64,000 nucleotides of DNA from Phycisphaeraceae bacterium (GTDB lineage: Bacteria > Planctomycetota > Phycisphaerae > Phycisphaerales > UBA1924): contig JAHBXI010000002.1 of assembly GCA_019636515.1 (NCBI GenBank), positions 248,001-312,000 of the forward strand. The letters are read 5' to 3'. Both the position numbers and the translations under genes were made by a program. The notes under the pieces were generated by a model, which saw only the letters and a list, made by a program, of their open reading frames with translations, had not been told where the DNA came from and made no database searches. Numbering within the stretch: the stretch's first letter is position 1; each line of letters starts with the position of its first letter. Positions 56,570 to 64,000 of this stretch are shown in pieces.

Positions 56570-56881
56570 ACCGTGACTATATACGACCTTCCCGCCAAGC
56601 CGATCCATCCGCCCGCGCACCCTCCGCAAGATTCCCGGATCCGGTCGCCGTTTCGTTCGGTTGCCGTTTCTTCCGCAACGCTCGGGCACGGGGTTGCCAT
56701 GTCGGGCCGGGCTATCCTTTTCCCCCATGGCTTTGACCCCGATGGGGTGACCTCGGGGCGCCCGGCCAGGGTTTCGGGGCATGTCTCTGATTCCGACCGA
56801 TTCCGATCAACGAGGGCGGGTTATTCGGGCCAGGCTCGCTCGCCAGATCCGGGGACCGACCACCCGACACGGAGAACTCCA
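56570..56881. other. Divergent intergenic region between HlyD and DegT genes
   Basis: This 312-base region separates the minus-strand HlyD adaptor from the plus-strand aminotransferase. TATATA at 56578-56583 is the only AT-rich element, at the HlyD side. The plus-strand frames that cross it are Arg- and Pro-rich and have no recognisable domain. GGAG at 56873-56876 is the ribosome binding site for the aminotransferase. I see no hairpin or repeat. Confidence 0.55.
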
Positions 56882-58087
56882 TTGAGCACGACCGCTTCTG
56901 AGTCCGCTCTTGCCCTGTCCGGCGGGACTCCCGTTTCCGCACGACACGGCGGCAAGCCCGTCCCTTTCATGTCCACGGCCCTGGAGCCGGCGGATATCGA
57001 GGCGGCGACGGCGGTGCTGCGGTCGGGGATGCTCCGAGCCGCCGGGCGTTGCGAGGAACTCGAGACCCGACTGGGCACGATGACCGGCGCCAGGCACATG
57101 ATGACCTGCGCCAACGGGACGTGCGCCCTGCAACTGGCGTACGAGCCGCTGTTGAGTCCGGGTGACGAGGTCCTGGTTCCCGCGTGGTCGTACATCGCGA
57201 CGGTGAGCATGGTCGTGGCGCGCGGGTGCGTCCCGGTGTTCGTGGATGCACGGCCCGACACCCTCCAGATCGACCCGGCCGACGCGGCCCGGAAGATCAC
57301 CCCGCGAACGCGCGGGATCGCCGCGACCCACCTCTACGGGACGCCGGTGGACATCGATGCGGTCGAATCGCTGGCCAGGTCCGCCGGTCTGAAGGTTGTC
57401 TACGACGCGGCCCAGGCCCACCTGGCGACGTACAAGGGCGTGGGGCTGGGGGCCTTTGGTGACGCCGTGACGTACTCGTTCTACGCGACCAAGAACCTCG
57501 GAACCGGCGAGGGCGGCGCGATCTCATGCAACCAGGAGACGCTGGCCCGGGCGATTCGCCTGCTTCGCAGCCACGGCGAGACGGACAAGTACCTGCACGA
57601 GTCCGTGGGGTACAACTACCGGATGAACGATATCACCGGGGCCATCGGATGTTCGAAACTCGATCGGCTCTCCGAGCAGACACGCCGCCGCCAGCACAAC
57701 GCCGATCGGTACGCCGGGATGCTCGCGTCGATCAACGAGCGGGTCTTCGGATCGGCCGGGACGGGCCTGACGCCCGCGGCCATCACCCCCGGGGCGACCA
57801 GTGCCTACCACCTGTACACGGTCCTGCTTGACCCCGCGGTGGTTAGGTGCTCGCGCGACGAGTTCTGCAAGGCGCTGGGTGCCGAGGGAGTCCCGACGGC
57901 GGTCCACTATCCCCGGGCGTTGCCTCGCCAACCGGCTCTGTCGCGCTGGAACCGCGAAGACTGTCCGGTGGCCGATTCGCTCTCGGCCAGGGTGCTGTGC
58001 CTTCCGATGCACCACGCGTTGACCGACAGCCACTTTGCCTTGATGGCCGAGGCAATCGAGAAAGTCGCGAGGGCGATGAGGGAATAG
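56882..58087 (+). CDS. DegT/DnrJ/EryC1/StrS aminotransferase
   Basis: This is a PLP-dependent sugar aminotransferase family protein, typically acting on nucleotide-linked keto-sugars in polysaccharide or glycan synthesis. The PLP lysine is K204 in FYATKNLGTGEGGAI, the cofactor-binding aspartate is D175 in YDAAQAHL, and GTCALQLA (near 80-87) binds phosphate. I chose TTG 56882 as the start because GGAG lies 7 bases upstream; an in-frame ATG lies further upstream but without support. The length of 401 residues is normal. No other sugar-nucleotide gene is adjacent. Confidence 0.9.
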   Translation: MSTTASESALALSGGTPVSARHGGKPVPFMSTALEPADIEAATAVLRSGMLRAAGRCEELETRLGTMTGARHMMTCANGTCALQLAYEPLLSPGDEVLVPAWSYIATVSMVVARGCVPVFVDARPDTLQIDPADAARKITPRTRGIAATHLYGTPVDIDAVESLARSAGLKVVYDAAQAHLATYKGVGLGAFGDAVTYSFYATKNLGTGEGGAISCNQETLARAIRLLRSHGETDKYLHESVGYNYRMNDITGAIGCSKLDRLSEQTRRRQHNADRYAGMLASINERVFGSAGTGLTPAAITPGATSAYHLYTVLLDPAVVRCSRDEFCKALGAEGVPTAVHYPRALPRQPALSRWNREDCPVADSLSARVLCLPMHHALTDSHFALMAEAIEKVARAMRE

Positions 58088-58414
58088 GCCGTCGCGTCAT
58101 GCCCGCGCCGCCGGACCGTACGCACCGTTTCGTGTTTTGGGGTGCGCAATAGCATGCATCATCTGCCCAGATGAGTGCCGTGATTCCGCGCGAGGATCCT
58201 TGTGGAGGGTGACCGTGTGCCGTTGCCTGCCTGCAAGGAGCACCGTACATCGGCGCACAGATTATATACTACGGCATCTTTATTTATAGTTTTTGTTGTG
58301 TGCCGTTTGGCTGAAAGCCCTGGGACAATCCTTGACAAAGTGCCTGTCTTTGAGTTGAATAGGCTCGTCGGTCTTGGAAAACAGGAGCCGGATCGACGTA
58401 ATAGGAGGAGGGAT
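58088..58414. other. AT-rich leader region with long inverted repeat
   Basis: This 327-base gap precedes the choice-of-anchor A gene. It contains a strongly AT-rich core (58260-58296) flanked by a 9-base inverted repeat, CGGCGCACA (58251-58259) and TGTGTGCCG (58297-58305; one G-U pair in RNA), giving a stem with a loop of about 37 bases. A promoter-like pair, TTGACA (58332-58337) and TTGAAT (58355-58360) with 17-base spacing, follows. An in-frame GTG frame spans the area but its product is Arg-rich and has no domain. Confidence 0.6.
58332..58360 (+). promoter_or_regulatory. Candidate promoter of the choice-of-anchor A gene
   Basis: TTGACA (58332-58337), a perfect -35 hexamer, and TTGAAT (58355-58360) are spaced 17 bases apart, 55 bases before the gene. 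The -10 match is moderate. The upstream hairpin-like inverted repeat at 58251-58305 could bind a regulator. Confidence 0.5.
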
Positions 58415-59620
58415 ATGAAAATGTCATTGGGCAGACGATTGTCTCGTCGCGGTATTTTTTTGCTTGGCGCGGGGATGGTTTTGAGTTTGGCCGGTCTGGC
58501 GCACGCGGGCACGGTTCCGTTTTCGACGACGCACAGCGTCGATTACCTCTTGATCGGGATGGGGCCCGTGAATTCCACGAGTACCCAGCCAGGCGTCGGG
58601 AACGCGGTCATTGTCAATAATTTTGAACTGGGCGCCAACAAGGCGCCGGTTCCTTCTCCGAGCAGTTTTGGGCCGGGCCTGCTCGGAAACGTGCCCAACA
58701 TCCCGATGCATGCCAAGCCCGTTGCTTCCGGCATCTTCGGGAACGGCAACATCGCCATTACGCACCCGCAGGGCCGCTTCAACCTCCAGGATGTCGGTGT
58801 CTACGCCAACATCGGGGTCCGGACGGCCGGGCCGCTCCCGGGAGCGAATTCGGGCACGCAGAACTCATTTTTCAATGATCCGAATCATTTCCCCAACACG
58901 TTCACGCCTACGGGCTTTACCAATCCGGGCGTGAACAAGAACACGGGCGGATTCGGATTTGCCGTCGGTCCTGGCCAGGCCGACCAGAGCACCCGCATGG
59001 ATGCCCCGAACTTCGCCGGCGTGACCGGCGGGTACGACCACGCGGCCCTACGCGCCGAACTCGCCGCCGCAAGGACCGCGATCAACGGCCTTGCCTCGAC
59101 CGGCGTGCTCAACGTCTCCGGTTCGGGCGGCACGATCAGTTCCGACACCACGATCAACCTCGGTCCTGGCCTGAACGTCATCGATATCGTCACCGGCGGC
59201 GGGGACTTCAAACTCCAGAACGCCAACCTGGTCATCAACGGCCCGGCGGGTTCGGGCGTGATCTTCCGCGTCCCGCACCACGCCAAGTTCCTCGTCTCCA
59301 ACGCCAATATTCTCCTGGGGTTGGATGGCATCACGGGTGGCAGCACCTTGTTCTACACCGACCGCCCAGACAATGCCGAGCACTTTTCCTTCAGCAACGC
59401 GGTCCTCGATGGCGCGGCGTTCTGGACGCTCGCCTTGAGCGGCGGTCAGATCAGCCTGAGCAACGTCCAGGGTTGCACGCAGTTGGTCGGCGACAAGATC
59501 GCCAGCATCAACGATGTGCGCCTCGGACGGTGCTCGTTCGATACAACCTTTATTCCCGCGCCGGGCCTGGGCGCTGCGGCCGTCGTGGCGCTGGGGCTGG
59601 TCATCCGTCGCCGCCGCTGA
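58415..59620 (+). CDS. Choice-of-anchor A family surface protein with PEP-CTERM-like tail
   Basis: From ATG 58415 (AGGAGGAGGG 5 bases upstream) the protein is 401 residues. It has a signal peptide (GIFLLGAGMVLSLAGLAHA), an N-terminal region beginning SVDYLLIGMGPVN, and a body that resembles the choice-of-anchor A domain: LRAELAAARTAINGLASTG, NVIDIVTGGGDFKLQNANLV and NGPAGSGVIFRVP. The C-terminus FIPAPGLGAAAVVALGLVIRRRR is a PEP-CTERM-like sorting signal (PAPG, hydrophobic stretch, RRRR). It is expected to be a processed surface or matrix protein. Two terminator-like hairpins follow. Confidence 0.8.
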   Translation: MKMSLGRRLSRRGIFLLGAGMVLSLAGLAHAGTVPFSTTHSVDYLLIGMGPVNSTSTQPGVGNAVIVNNFELGANKAPVPSPSSFGPGLLGNVPNIPMHAKPVASGIFGNGNIAITHPQGRFNLQDVGVYANIGVRTAGPLPGANSGTQNSFFNDPNHFPNTFTPTGFTNPGVNKNTGGFGFAVGPGQADQSTRMDAPNFAGVTGGYDHAALRAELAAARTAINGLASTGVLNVSGSGGTISSDTTINLGPGLNVIDIVTGGGDFKLQNANLVINGPAGSGVIFRVPHHAKFLVSNANILLGLDGITGGSTLFYTDRPDNAEHFSFSNAVLDGAAFWTLALSGGQISLSNVQGCTQLVGDKIASINDVRLGRCSFDTTFIPAPGLGAAAVVALGLVIRRRR

Positions 59621-59628
59621 ATGGGAGC

Positions 59629-59653
59629 CCCGCGCCGGCACGGCGCGGGTTTT
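59629..59653 (+). terminator. Rho-independent terminator
   Basis: CCCGCGCCG (59629-59637) and CGGCGCGGG (59641-59649) form a perfect 9-base-pair stem around a GCA loop, followed by TTTT (59650-59653). It lies 9 bases after the stop of the choice-of-anchor A gene. A second hairpin (CCGCCG...CGGCGG, 59675-59699) followed by ATTTTT at 59706-59711 may be a backup. Confidence 0.85.
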
Positions 59654-59735
59654 GGCCAATTGAATCAACCCCGGCCGCCGTGCGAACATCGCGCGGCGGT
59701 CGGCAATTTTTGACCCGTGCCGGGTCGGCGGCGGA

Positions 59736-60695
59736 TCATCGTGGGCCGGAGGGGGGGGGCGTCGCCGTGAGCGCGTTGCGGAACCACAGGTCCAACTGCG
59801 GGAACGGGATCGAGACGCCCGCCGAGTCCAGGTGGTCCTTGACCGACTCGGTGAGTTCATCCTTGCAGGCGATGAACTCGGCCGTGGGAACCCACACGCG
59901 CACGGTCCATTCCACCGCGTGGCTCCCGAGGTTCTGGAGGATCACGTCGACGGGCTTGGCCGGGTCTCGCCTGGTGATCGCCTCGCCCGCCCGCCGCAGC
60001 GCGGCCCGGGCCTGGCGAAGGTCCGCCGCGTAGGCGGTCCCCACCGAGACGTCGCACCGCCGCCAGGGGTGGTGCGTGATGTTCTCGATCGTGTTGCCGA
60101 AGATCTGGCCGTTGGGGATGATCAGCCGCCGGTTGTCCGGCGTGTCGACCTTCGTGTTGAACAGGTCGATGTCGTCGATCTTCCCGAACTGACCGGCGAG
60201 GTTCACCACATCCCCGACCTTGAACGGACGCAGGATCAGCAGCATGATCCCGGCGGCAAGGTTCGAAAGCGACCCCTGCAGCGCCAGGCCGACGGTCAAC
60301 CCCGCCGCTCCCACCAGCGCGGCCACGCTCGTGATGTTGAACCCGAAGAACCCCAGGCACGCCACCACCGCCATCAGGAAGATCACCCAGCGCGTCAGGT
60401 TCCCGAAGAACCGCACCAGGGTGATGTCCATCCGGGTACGTTCGAGCACGCGGCCAAGCGAGCGGCGGGCCCACGTCCCGACCATCCACGCCGCCACCAG
60501 CAGCACCACCACCGCGAGGATCTTGCCGCCCCACTGGAGTCCCGCGCGGCCGAGCCAATCCGCCAGGTCCATGGCGGCCTGATCCGCGGTTGCCGGATTC
60601 GAAATCGCCGGATCCGAGGCGGCCCGACCCACCGCCACGGATGGTTCGGCCGTGCCTTGGACCCGAGCCGCAATCAACGCAGAGGCAGCCTTCAT
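59736..60695 (-). CDS. MscS family small-conductance mechanosensitive channel
   Basis: MscS channels release solutes on hypo-osmotic shock. This 319-residue protein has three or four N-terminal helices and a conserved pore helix/beta domain: AALVGAAGLTVGLALQGSLSNLAAGIMLLILRPFKVGDVV (about 130-169), then NTKVDTPDNRRLIIPNGQIF and a C-terminal soluble vestibule. The length is close to E. coli MscS (286). It is followed on the same strand by nothing closely linked, and upstream lies tRNA-Phe. It is an inner-membrane protein. Confidence 0.93.
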   Translation of the reverse strand: MKAASALIAARVQGTAEPSVAVGRAASDPAISNPATADQAAMDLADWLGRAGLQWGGKILAVVVLLVAAWMVGTWARRSLGRVLERTRMDITLVRFFGNLTRWVIFLMAVVACLGFFGFNITSVAALVGAAGLTVGLALQGSLSNLAAGIMLLILRPFKVGDVVNLAGQFGKIDDIDLFNTKVDTPDNRRLIIPNGQIFGNTIENITHHPWRRCDVSVGTAYAADLRQARAALRRAGEAITRRDPAKPVDVILQNLGSHAVEWTVRVWVPTAEFIACKDELTESVKDHLDSAGVSIPFPQLDLWFRNALTATPPPSGPR

Positions 60696-60771
60696 TGGGG
60701 TTCCTTCCAGTTCCTTTCAAGCCAGGTGCCTGCTGGCGCTGGGGCCATCGGGGAGGCGGAGACTCACCAAT

Positions 60772-60801
60772 AAAAAAGGGCCGCGGCAGGTGGCGCGGCC
60801 C
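60772..60801 (-). terminator. Rho-independent terminator after tRNA-Phe
   Basis: On the minus strand GGGCCGCG and CGCGGCCC form a perfect 8-base-pair stem with an 8-base loop (60778-60801), followed by TTTTTT (60772-60777). It starts 7 bases after the tRNA 3' end and thus terminates the tRNA transcript. Confidence 0.9.
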
Positions 60802-60807
60802 GTCGAA

Positions 60808-60880
60808 TGGGCAGACCCGGACTTGAACCGGGAACCCTGGCATTTTCAATGCCATGCTCTACCAATTGAGCTATCTGCCC
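60808..60880 (-). tRNA. tRNA-Phe (anticodon GAA)
   Basis: The minus strand folds into a full cloverleaf. The acceptor stem is GGGCAGA/TCTGCCC, the D arm is GCTC-AATTGGTA-GAGC and the anticodon stem is TGGCA/TGCCA with loop TTGAAAA. A 5-base variable loop and the T arm CCGGG-TTCAAGT-CCGGG follow. The anticodon is GAA, reading UUU and UUC. The discriminator base is A and the CCA end is not encoded, so it must be added after transcription. A strong terminator follows. Confidence 0.97.
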
Positions 60881-61040
60881 GTCCGCCGCTCACCCCGGTT
60901 ACGGCATTCCCGCCGTGTCCGAACATGACCGCCGCCCGCCGGCTCATTCACGCCGACAAGGACCGAAGGGTAGCCCCACTCCAACTTCCGTCAACCGGGC
61001 ACGGGCCCTCGCTCGACCGGGCGAGCCTAGATTCCACTCG

Positions 61041-61943
61041 ATGTCTAATCCCGGACCCAGACTCCAACCCGTGACTCCCCCGCCCATCCCGGCGGGCACC
61101 CCCCTGCTCCGCATCGACTCACTTGCCGTCCGCTTCCCGGTTCGTTCGGGATTCCTGCAACGAACCACGTCCCATATCCGGGCCGTCGAGGGAGTCTCGT
61201 TCGATATCGCCCCTGGGGAGGCCCTCGGCCTGGTCGGTGAATCGGGGAGCGGCAAGACCACGGTCGGGCGGGCCGTGATGCGTCTGGTGCCCGAGCATCA
61301 TGATGGCCCCGTTGTTTCCGGGCGAGTCCTGTTCGAGGGCAAGGACGTGCTGGCGATGGGACCACGAGACCTGCGGGCCTGGCGGCGAAAGGCCCAGATC
61401 ATCTTCCAGGATCCGGGTGGTTCGTTCAATCCGCGGAGGCGGGTGCGCGACATCCTCGCCGAGCCGCTGGTGGTTCACCGCCTCGCGGACCGGTCGGAGA
61501 TCGCCCGTCGCCTCGCGGTGATGATGGACCGCTGCGGGCTTCCCCGGTCGGGGCTGGATCGCTTCCCGCACGAGTTTTCCGGCGGTCAGAAGCAGCGTCT
61601 GGCCATCGCCAGGGTCCTGCTTCTCGAACCCGCCCTGATCGTCTGCGACGAGCCGACCAGCGCGCTGGACGTATCGATACAGGCGCAGATCCTGAACCTG
61701 CTGGGCGACCTGCGATCCGAACGCGGGTTGTCCTACTTGTTCATCAGCCACGACATGGCGGTGGTCAACCACGTCTGCGAACGGGTCGTGGTCATGCGGG
61801 AAGGCCGGATCGTCGAGTCGGGCCCGTGCGATCGCGTCCTTTCCGAGCCCTCCGACCCGTACACGCGCGACCTGGTCAACTCGATACCGGGCCGGTCGCT
61901 CCGCGGGGTCCGGACGTCCGAGATCGCCGGCACGGCGTTGTGA
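61041..61943 (+). CDS. Orphan oligopeptide-type ABC transporter ATP-binding protein (OppF/DppF-like)
   Basis: This 300-residue ATPase resembles OppF/DppF. Walker A is GESGSGKTT (66-74), the signature is FSGGQKQR (179-186), Walker B is [12 protein letters not shown] and the H-loop is FISHDMAV. The segment [14 protein letters not shown] after the Q-loop is typical of dipeptide/oligopeptide systems, as is the final DPYTRDLV. No permease, substrate-binding protein or second ATPase gene is adjacent, so it must serve a transporter encoded elsewhere. ATG 61041 was chosen over an Arg-rich upstream extension. Confidence 0.9.
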   Translation: MSNPGPRLQPVTPPPIPAGTPLLRIDSLAVRFPVRSGFLQRTTSHIRAVEGVSFDIAPGEALGLVGESGSGKTTVGRAVMRLVPEHHDGPVVSGRVLFEGKDVLAMGPRDLRAWRRKAQIIFQDPGGSFNPRRRVRDILAEPLVVHRLADRSEIARRLAVMMDRCGLPRSGLDRFPHEFSGGQKQRLAIARVLLLEPALIVCDEPTSALDVSIQAQILNLLGDLRSERGLSYLFISHDMAVVNHVCERVVVMREGRIVESGPCDRVLSEPSDPYTRDLVNSIPGRSLRGVRTSEIAGTAL

Positions 61944-62178
61944 ACATGGCGTTCGGGCCTGGGATCGATGAGGGCGGTTGCGATTTGCTTCGCGCGGGTG
62001 TGACGACCCGGTATTCCGCTCACACAGGCTCCGTCGCCGAGTTCGCCCGTCGCGTATCGAAATGGCGGGCACGCTTACACGGCGCAACGGACGGCGGTTC
62101 CGCATGGATGCATCGGCCGAGCAACTCTCCGACGAATACCTGGATGCCGCGATGGCCGGCCGCCCGGAGAGCGCGGTT

Positions 62179-64000
62179 TCAGCGGCTCGCCGACCTGGTC
62201 GCCCCATCCCCCAGGATCAGGTCCGCCAGGTCCGCGTTGGGCAGGTTGAGCGCGCCCAGAACGGCGGCGGCGGCGGTCGCCTCGGACCGGTCGTTGGCGC
62301 GGGCCAGTTCGACCAGCCGCTCGACCTGAACCCGGGTCAGCAGGTTCCCGTGCCGCTTGGCCGAGTCGGACACCTTCGAAAGGAAGGCCACGCGTTCCGG
62401 CCCGGCGGCGTTGAGCGCCGCGTCCATCACCGCCTGCTGGGCGCGGGGCTGATTCACGCGTGAAAGGACCTCCGCCACGTCCAGGCGGTTGACCGCCGCC
62501 GACGACGCCCGGGATGTGTCCAGGAGAACCCCGATCAGGGAGCCCGCCGAGTCCGACACGCTCAGCACGTTGTTGCCGGAGACCGCCAGGTCTCGCAGGG
62601 CCGATACCGCCCGGGACGAGTAGACCATCGCCTCGTCGGGCGTGATGGGGCCGCCCGAGGCCGACCGGACGAGTTCGGTCAGCGCCAGTCCCAGCATCTG
62701 GTCCGAGACCGAGGACTGACGCACGGCGATGGTCGTATCCCGGTCGTACCGACGCCGGAGTTCCATGTACCCGTCCACGCTCGTCAGGATCAGCACCGGG
62801 GCGGCCGAGAGTTTGGGATTGACGCGAACGGCCTGGATCATCTCGGGCATCGAAGCCGTGTTCATCGACGCGACGACCAGCACGTCAACGGCCGGCGATT
62901 CGGCGATCGGCACGGAGAGCCCGTCGAGTGATGACGACATCGGCAGAACGCTGTACCCATCGGACTCCAGGACGCGGCGGATCCGCTGGTAGGTTTCGGT
63001 GTCGGGCGTGATCGCGGCGGCGATCTTCAGCGTCGCCTCGCGGATCGCGCCCGTCAACACGGGCACCACCCGGTCGGACCCGGCGAAGGCCTCCGACGGG
63101 TGTGCCGAAGCGATCGCCAGAGCCGCTTCGTACTGCACGCGGCGGTTCGGGTACGTGAGGGCTTCGAGCAGCGGCCGGCGAGTCCCGTCGCCGGCCCACA
63201 GCGCCGCGCCGCCGGTCGTCCGATCGATCGCGGCGATGGCCCGCCGAGAGAGTTGCGTGTCACGGTCGTCGATCGCCCGACCAAGCACACGCTGCGAGAC
63301 CGACGGACCCGCCGCCACCGCGTAGTACATCGCCTCGCGGCGTTCGGCCGGGTAGGCGGGGTTCTCGTACCCGCGAGGCTGGCGGATCTCCCGGGAGAAG
63401 TTCGCCGCGACCCACAGCGAGACCGCCTCGGGGTTGTCGCTTCGCAGGCGGAGCGCCCGCTCGGTCATGCGCATCGCCATCGCGTCGTAGTAGACGCCGC
63501 TGATGATCGGCGTCATCACCAGCCCCAGGCCGGGATCGAACGACCACAGCAACTGATGATCCTCGCCGGGAAAACTCGTCAGTTCGCTCTTGCGGTCGTA
63601 GTAGTTCTCGGCCAGCCGAACGTACAGGTCCGCCGCCGTGGTGGTGCTGCCCGCGGATGATCCGCCCTCGATGGAAGCGATGGCCCGATCCGCCGCCCGT
63701 CGAACCTCGGCCGAGGTCGTCGTGTCTCGAACATCGAACAGGAACGGCAGGCTTGTCCGGTAGGGGATCTGTCCGAGCGCGTTGACCACGCGCTCCTGCT
63801 GGTCGGCGGGCAGCGAGGGCAGCGCGGTCGTCAACGGAATAATCGCCTGACGACCCATTTCCACCAGCAGCGTCGCCACCTGCGCCTGCAACGCGGGATT
63901 CTTTGAGTCCGTCAGCGCGGGCAGCAACTGCGGCATCGCGTACTCTCCGGCCGCCATCAGCCGCTGCCTGGCAAGGTCCTGGCCTCGGCGCGTGTTGCCT
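62179..64000 (-). CDS. HEAT-repeat protein, 5' end outside the window
   Basis: The frame continues without a stop through the window end, so the gene is partial; about 607 codons are visible. An upstream part contains HEAT-like repeats (LPALTDSKNPALQAQVATLLVEMGRQAIIPLT and similar). A long middle region follows, and the stretch VDVLVVASMNTASMPEMIQAVR with ILTSVDGYMELRRR (about 395-440 residues after the window edge) looks like a receiver-like alpha/beta domain. The protein ends in another helical repeat region. No signal or membrane segment is visible in the part present. The function is unknown. Confidence 0.75.
   Translation of the reverse strand, partial: GNTRRGQDLARQRLMAAGEYAMPQLLPALTDSKNPALQAQVATLLVEMGRQAIIPLTTALPSLPADQQERVVNALGQIPYRTSLPFLFDVRDTTTSAEVRRAADRAIASIEGGSSAGSTTTAADLYVRLAENYYDRKSELTSFPGEDHQLLWSFDPGLGLVMTPIISGVYYDAMAMRMTERALRLRSDNPEAVSLWVAANFSREIRQPRGYENPAYPAERREAMYYAVAAGPSVSQRVLGRAIDDRDTQLSRRAIAAIDRTTGGAALWAGDGTRRPLLEALTYPNRRVQYEAALAIASAHPSEAFAGSDRVVPVLTGAIREATLKIAAAITPDTETYQRIRRVLESDGYSVLPMSSSLDGLSVPIAESPAVDVLVVASMNTASMPEMIQAVRVNPKLSAAPVLILTSVDGYMELRRRYDRDTTIAVRQSSVSDQMLGLALTELVRSASGGPITPDEAMVYSSRAVSALRDLAVSGNNVLSVSDSAGSLIGVLLDTSRASSAAVNRLDVAEVLSRVNQPRAQQAVMDAALNAAGPERVAFLSKVSDSAKRHGNLLTRVQVERLVELARANDRSEATAAAAVLGALNLPNADLADLILGDGATRSASR

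Noticed and set aside
61944..62178. Gap between convergent ABC ATPase and HEAT genes
   Set aside because: Examined for RNA genes, hairpins and repeats; nothing supported.
62104..62463. Possible plus-strand small gene starting MDASAEQLSDEYLDAAM
   Set aside because: The first 30 residues look protein-like but the frame then runs antisense to the HEAT-repeat gene and becomes Arg/Gly-rich. No ribosome binding site or domain; possibly a remnant.

Overview
The window is high-G+C bacterial chromosome (G/C clearly favoured at third codon positions) and most resembles a member of the Planctomycetota, probably the Phycisphaerae. That assignment is inference. It rests on the DUF1501/DUF1800 pair, a complete alternative complex III (Act) operon joined to an A2-type caa3 oxidase, choice-of-anchor proteins whose tails end in short hydrophobic stretches plus RRRR (PEP-CTERM-like), a DUF1559-like prepilin protein, and a short SecA-like ATPase beside M50/HlyD genes. 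I see no mobile element, phage gene, integrase or CRISPR array. One tRNA gene (Phe) is present.

Layout. 88-3135 (-): exported DUF1501 and DUF1800 proteins. 3289-4743 (-): heme A synthase, divergent from the respiratory cluster. 4953-13859 (+): actA-B-C-D-E-F, the quinol oxidising alternative complex III. 13991-20969 (+): small membrane protein, SCO1, caa3 oxidase subunits II, I, III and IV, and a membrane-anchored unknown. Together these form one electron-transfer chain from quinol to oxygen, with heme A and CuA assembly factors next to it. 21046-22940 (+): prepilin-like protein, a 42-residue Cys-containing exported peptide and a membrane-anchored secreted protein. 22962-26498 (-): DUF1080 protein, M32 carboxypeptidase, choice-of-anchor E protein and a 41-residue exported peptide with its own terminator. 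26837-29688 (+): FeoA, FeoB and a small membrane protein (ferrous iron uptake). A Fur-like palindrome precedes feoA, and a better one lies in the ctaA/actA divergent region.

29733-40692 (-): a run of mostly housekeeping genes: zinc-ribbon membrane protein, UvrD-type helicase, APC permease with a UspA-like tail, ElbB-like protein, SRPBCC protein, small TonB-C-like protein, LysR regulator, family 2 glycosyltransferase and M24 peptidase. 40984-42549 (+): malate dehydrogenase and an NTF2-like lipoprotein. 42574-46039: RsmD, a small acidic protein, a HIT protein and kynureninase. 46249-49095 (+): aconitase behind a clear promoter.

49173-56569 (-) is the most unusual part. It holds a short SecA-like ATPase, an M50 (site-2-protease-like) membrane protein with an N-terminal PqqD-like domain and a C-terminal HlyD-like domain, a GAF-HlyD hybrid, and a secreted HlyD adaptor. 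The last two are translationally coupled. This looks like a dedicated export or envelope-processing machine whose substrate is unknown.

56882-64000: DegT/DnrJ aminotransferase, a choice-of-anchor A surface protein with an AT-rich structured leader, MscS channel, tRNA-Phe with terminator, an orphan OppF-type ATPase and a HEAT-repeat protein that runs off the window end.
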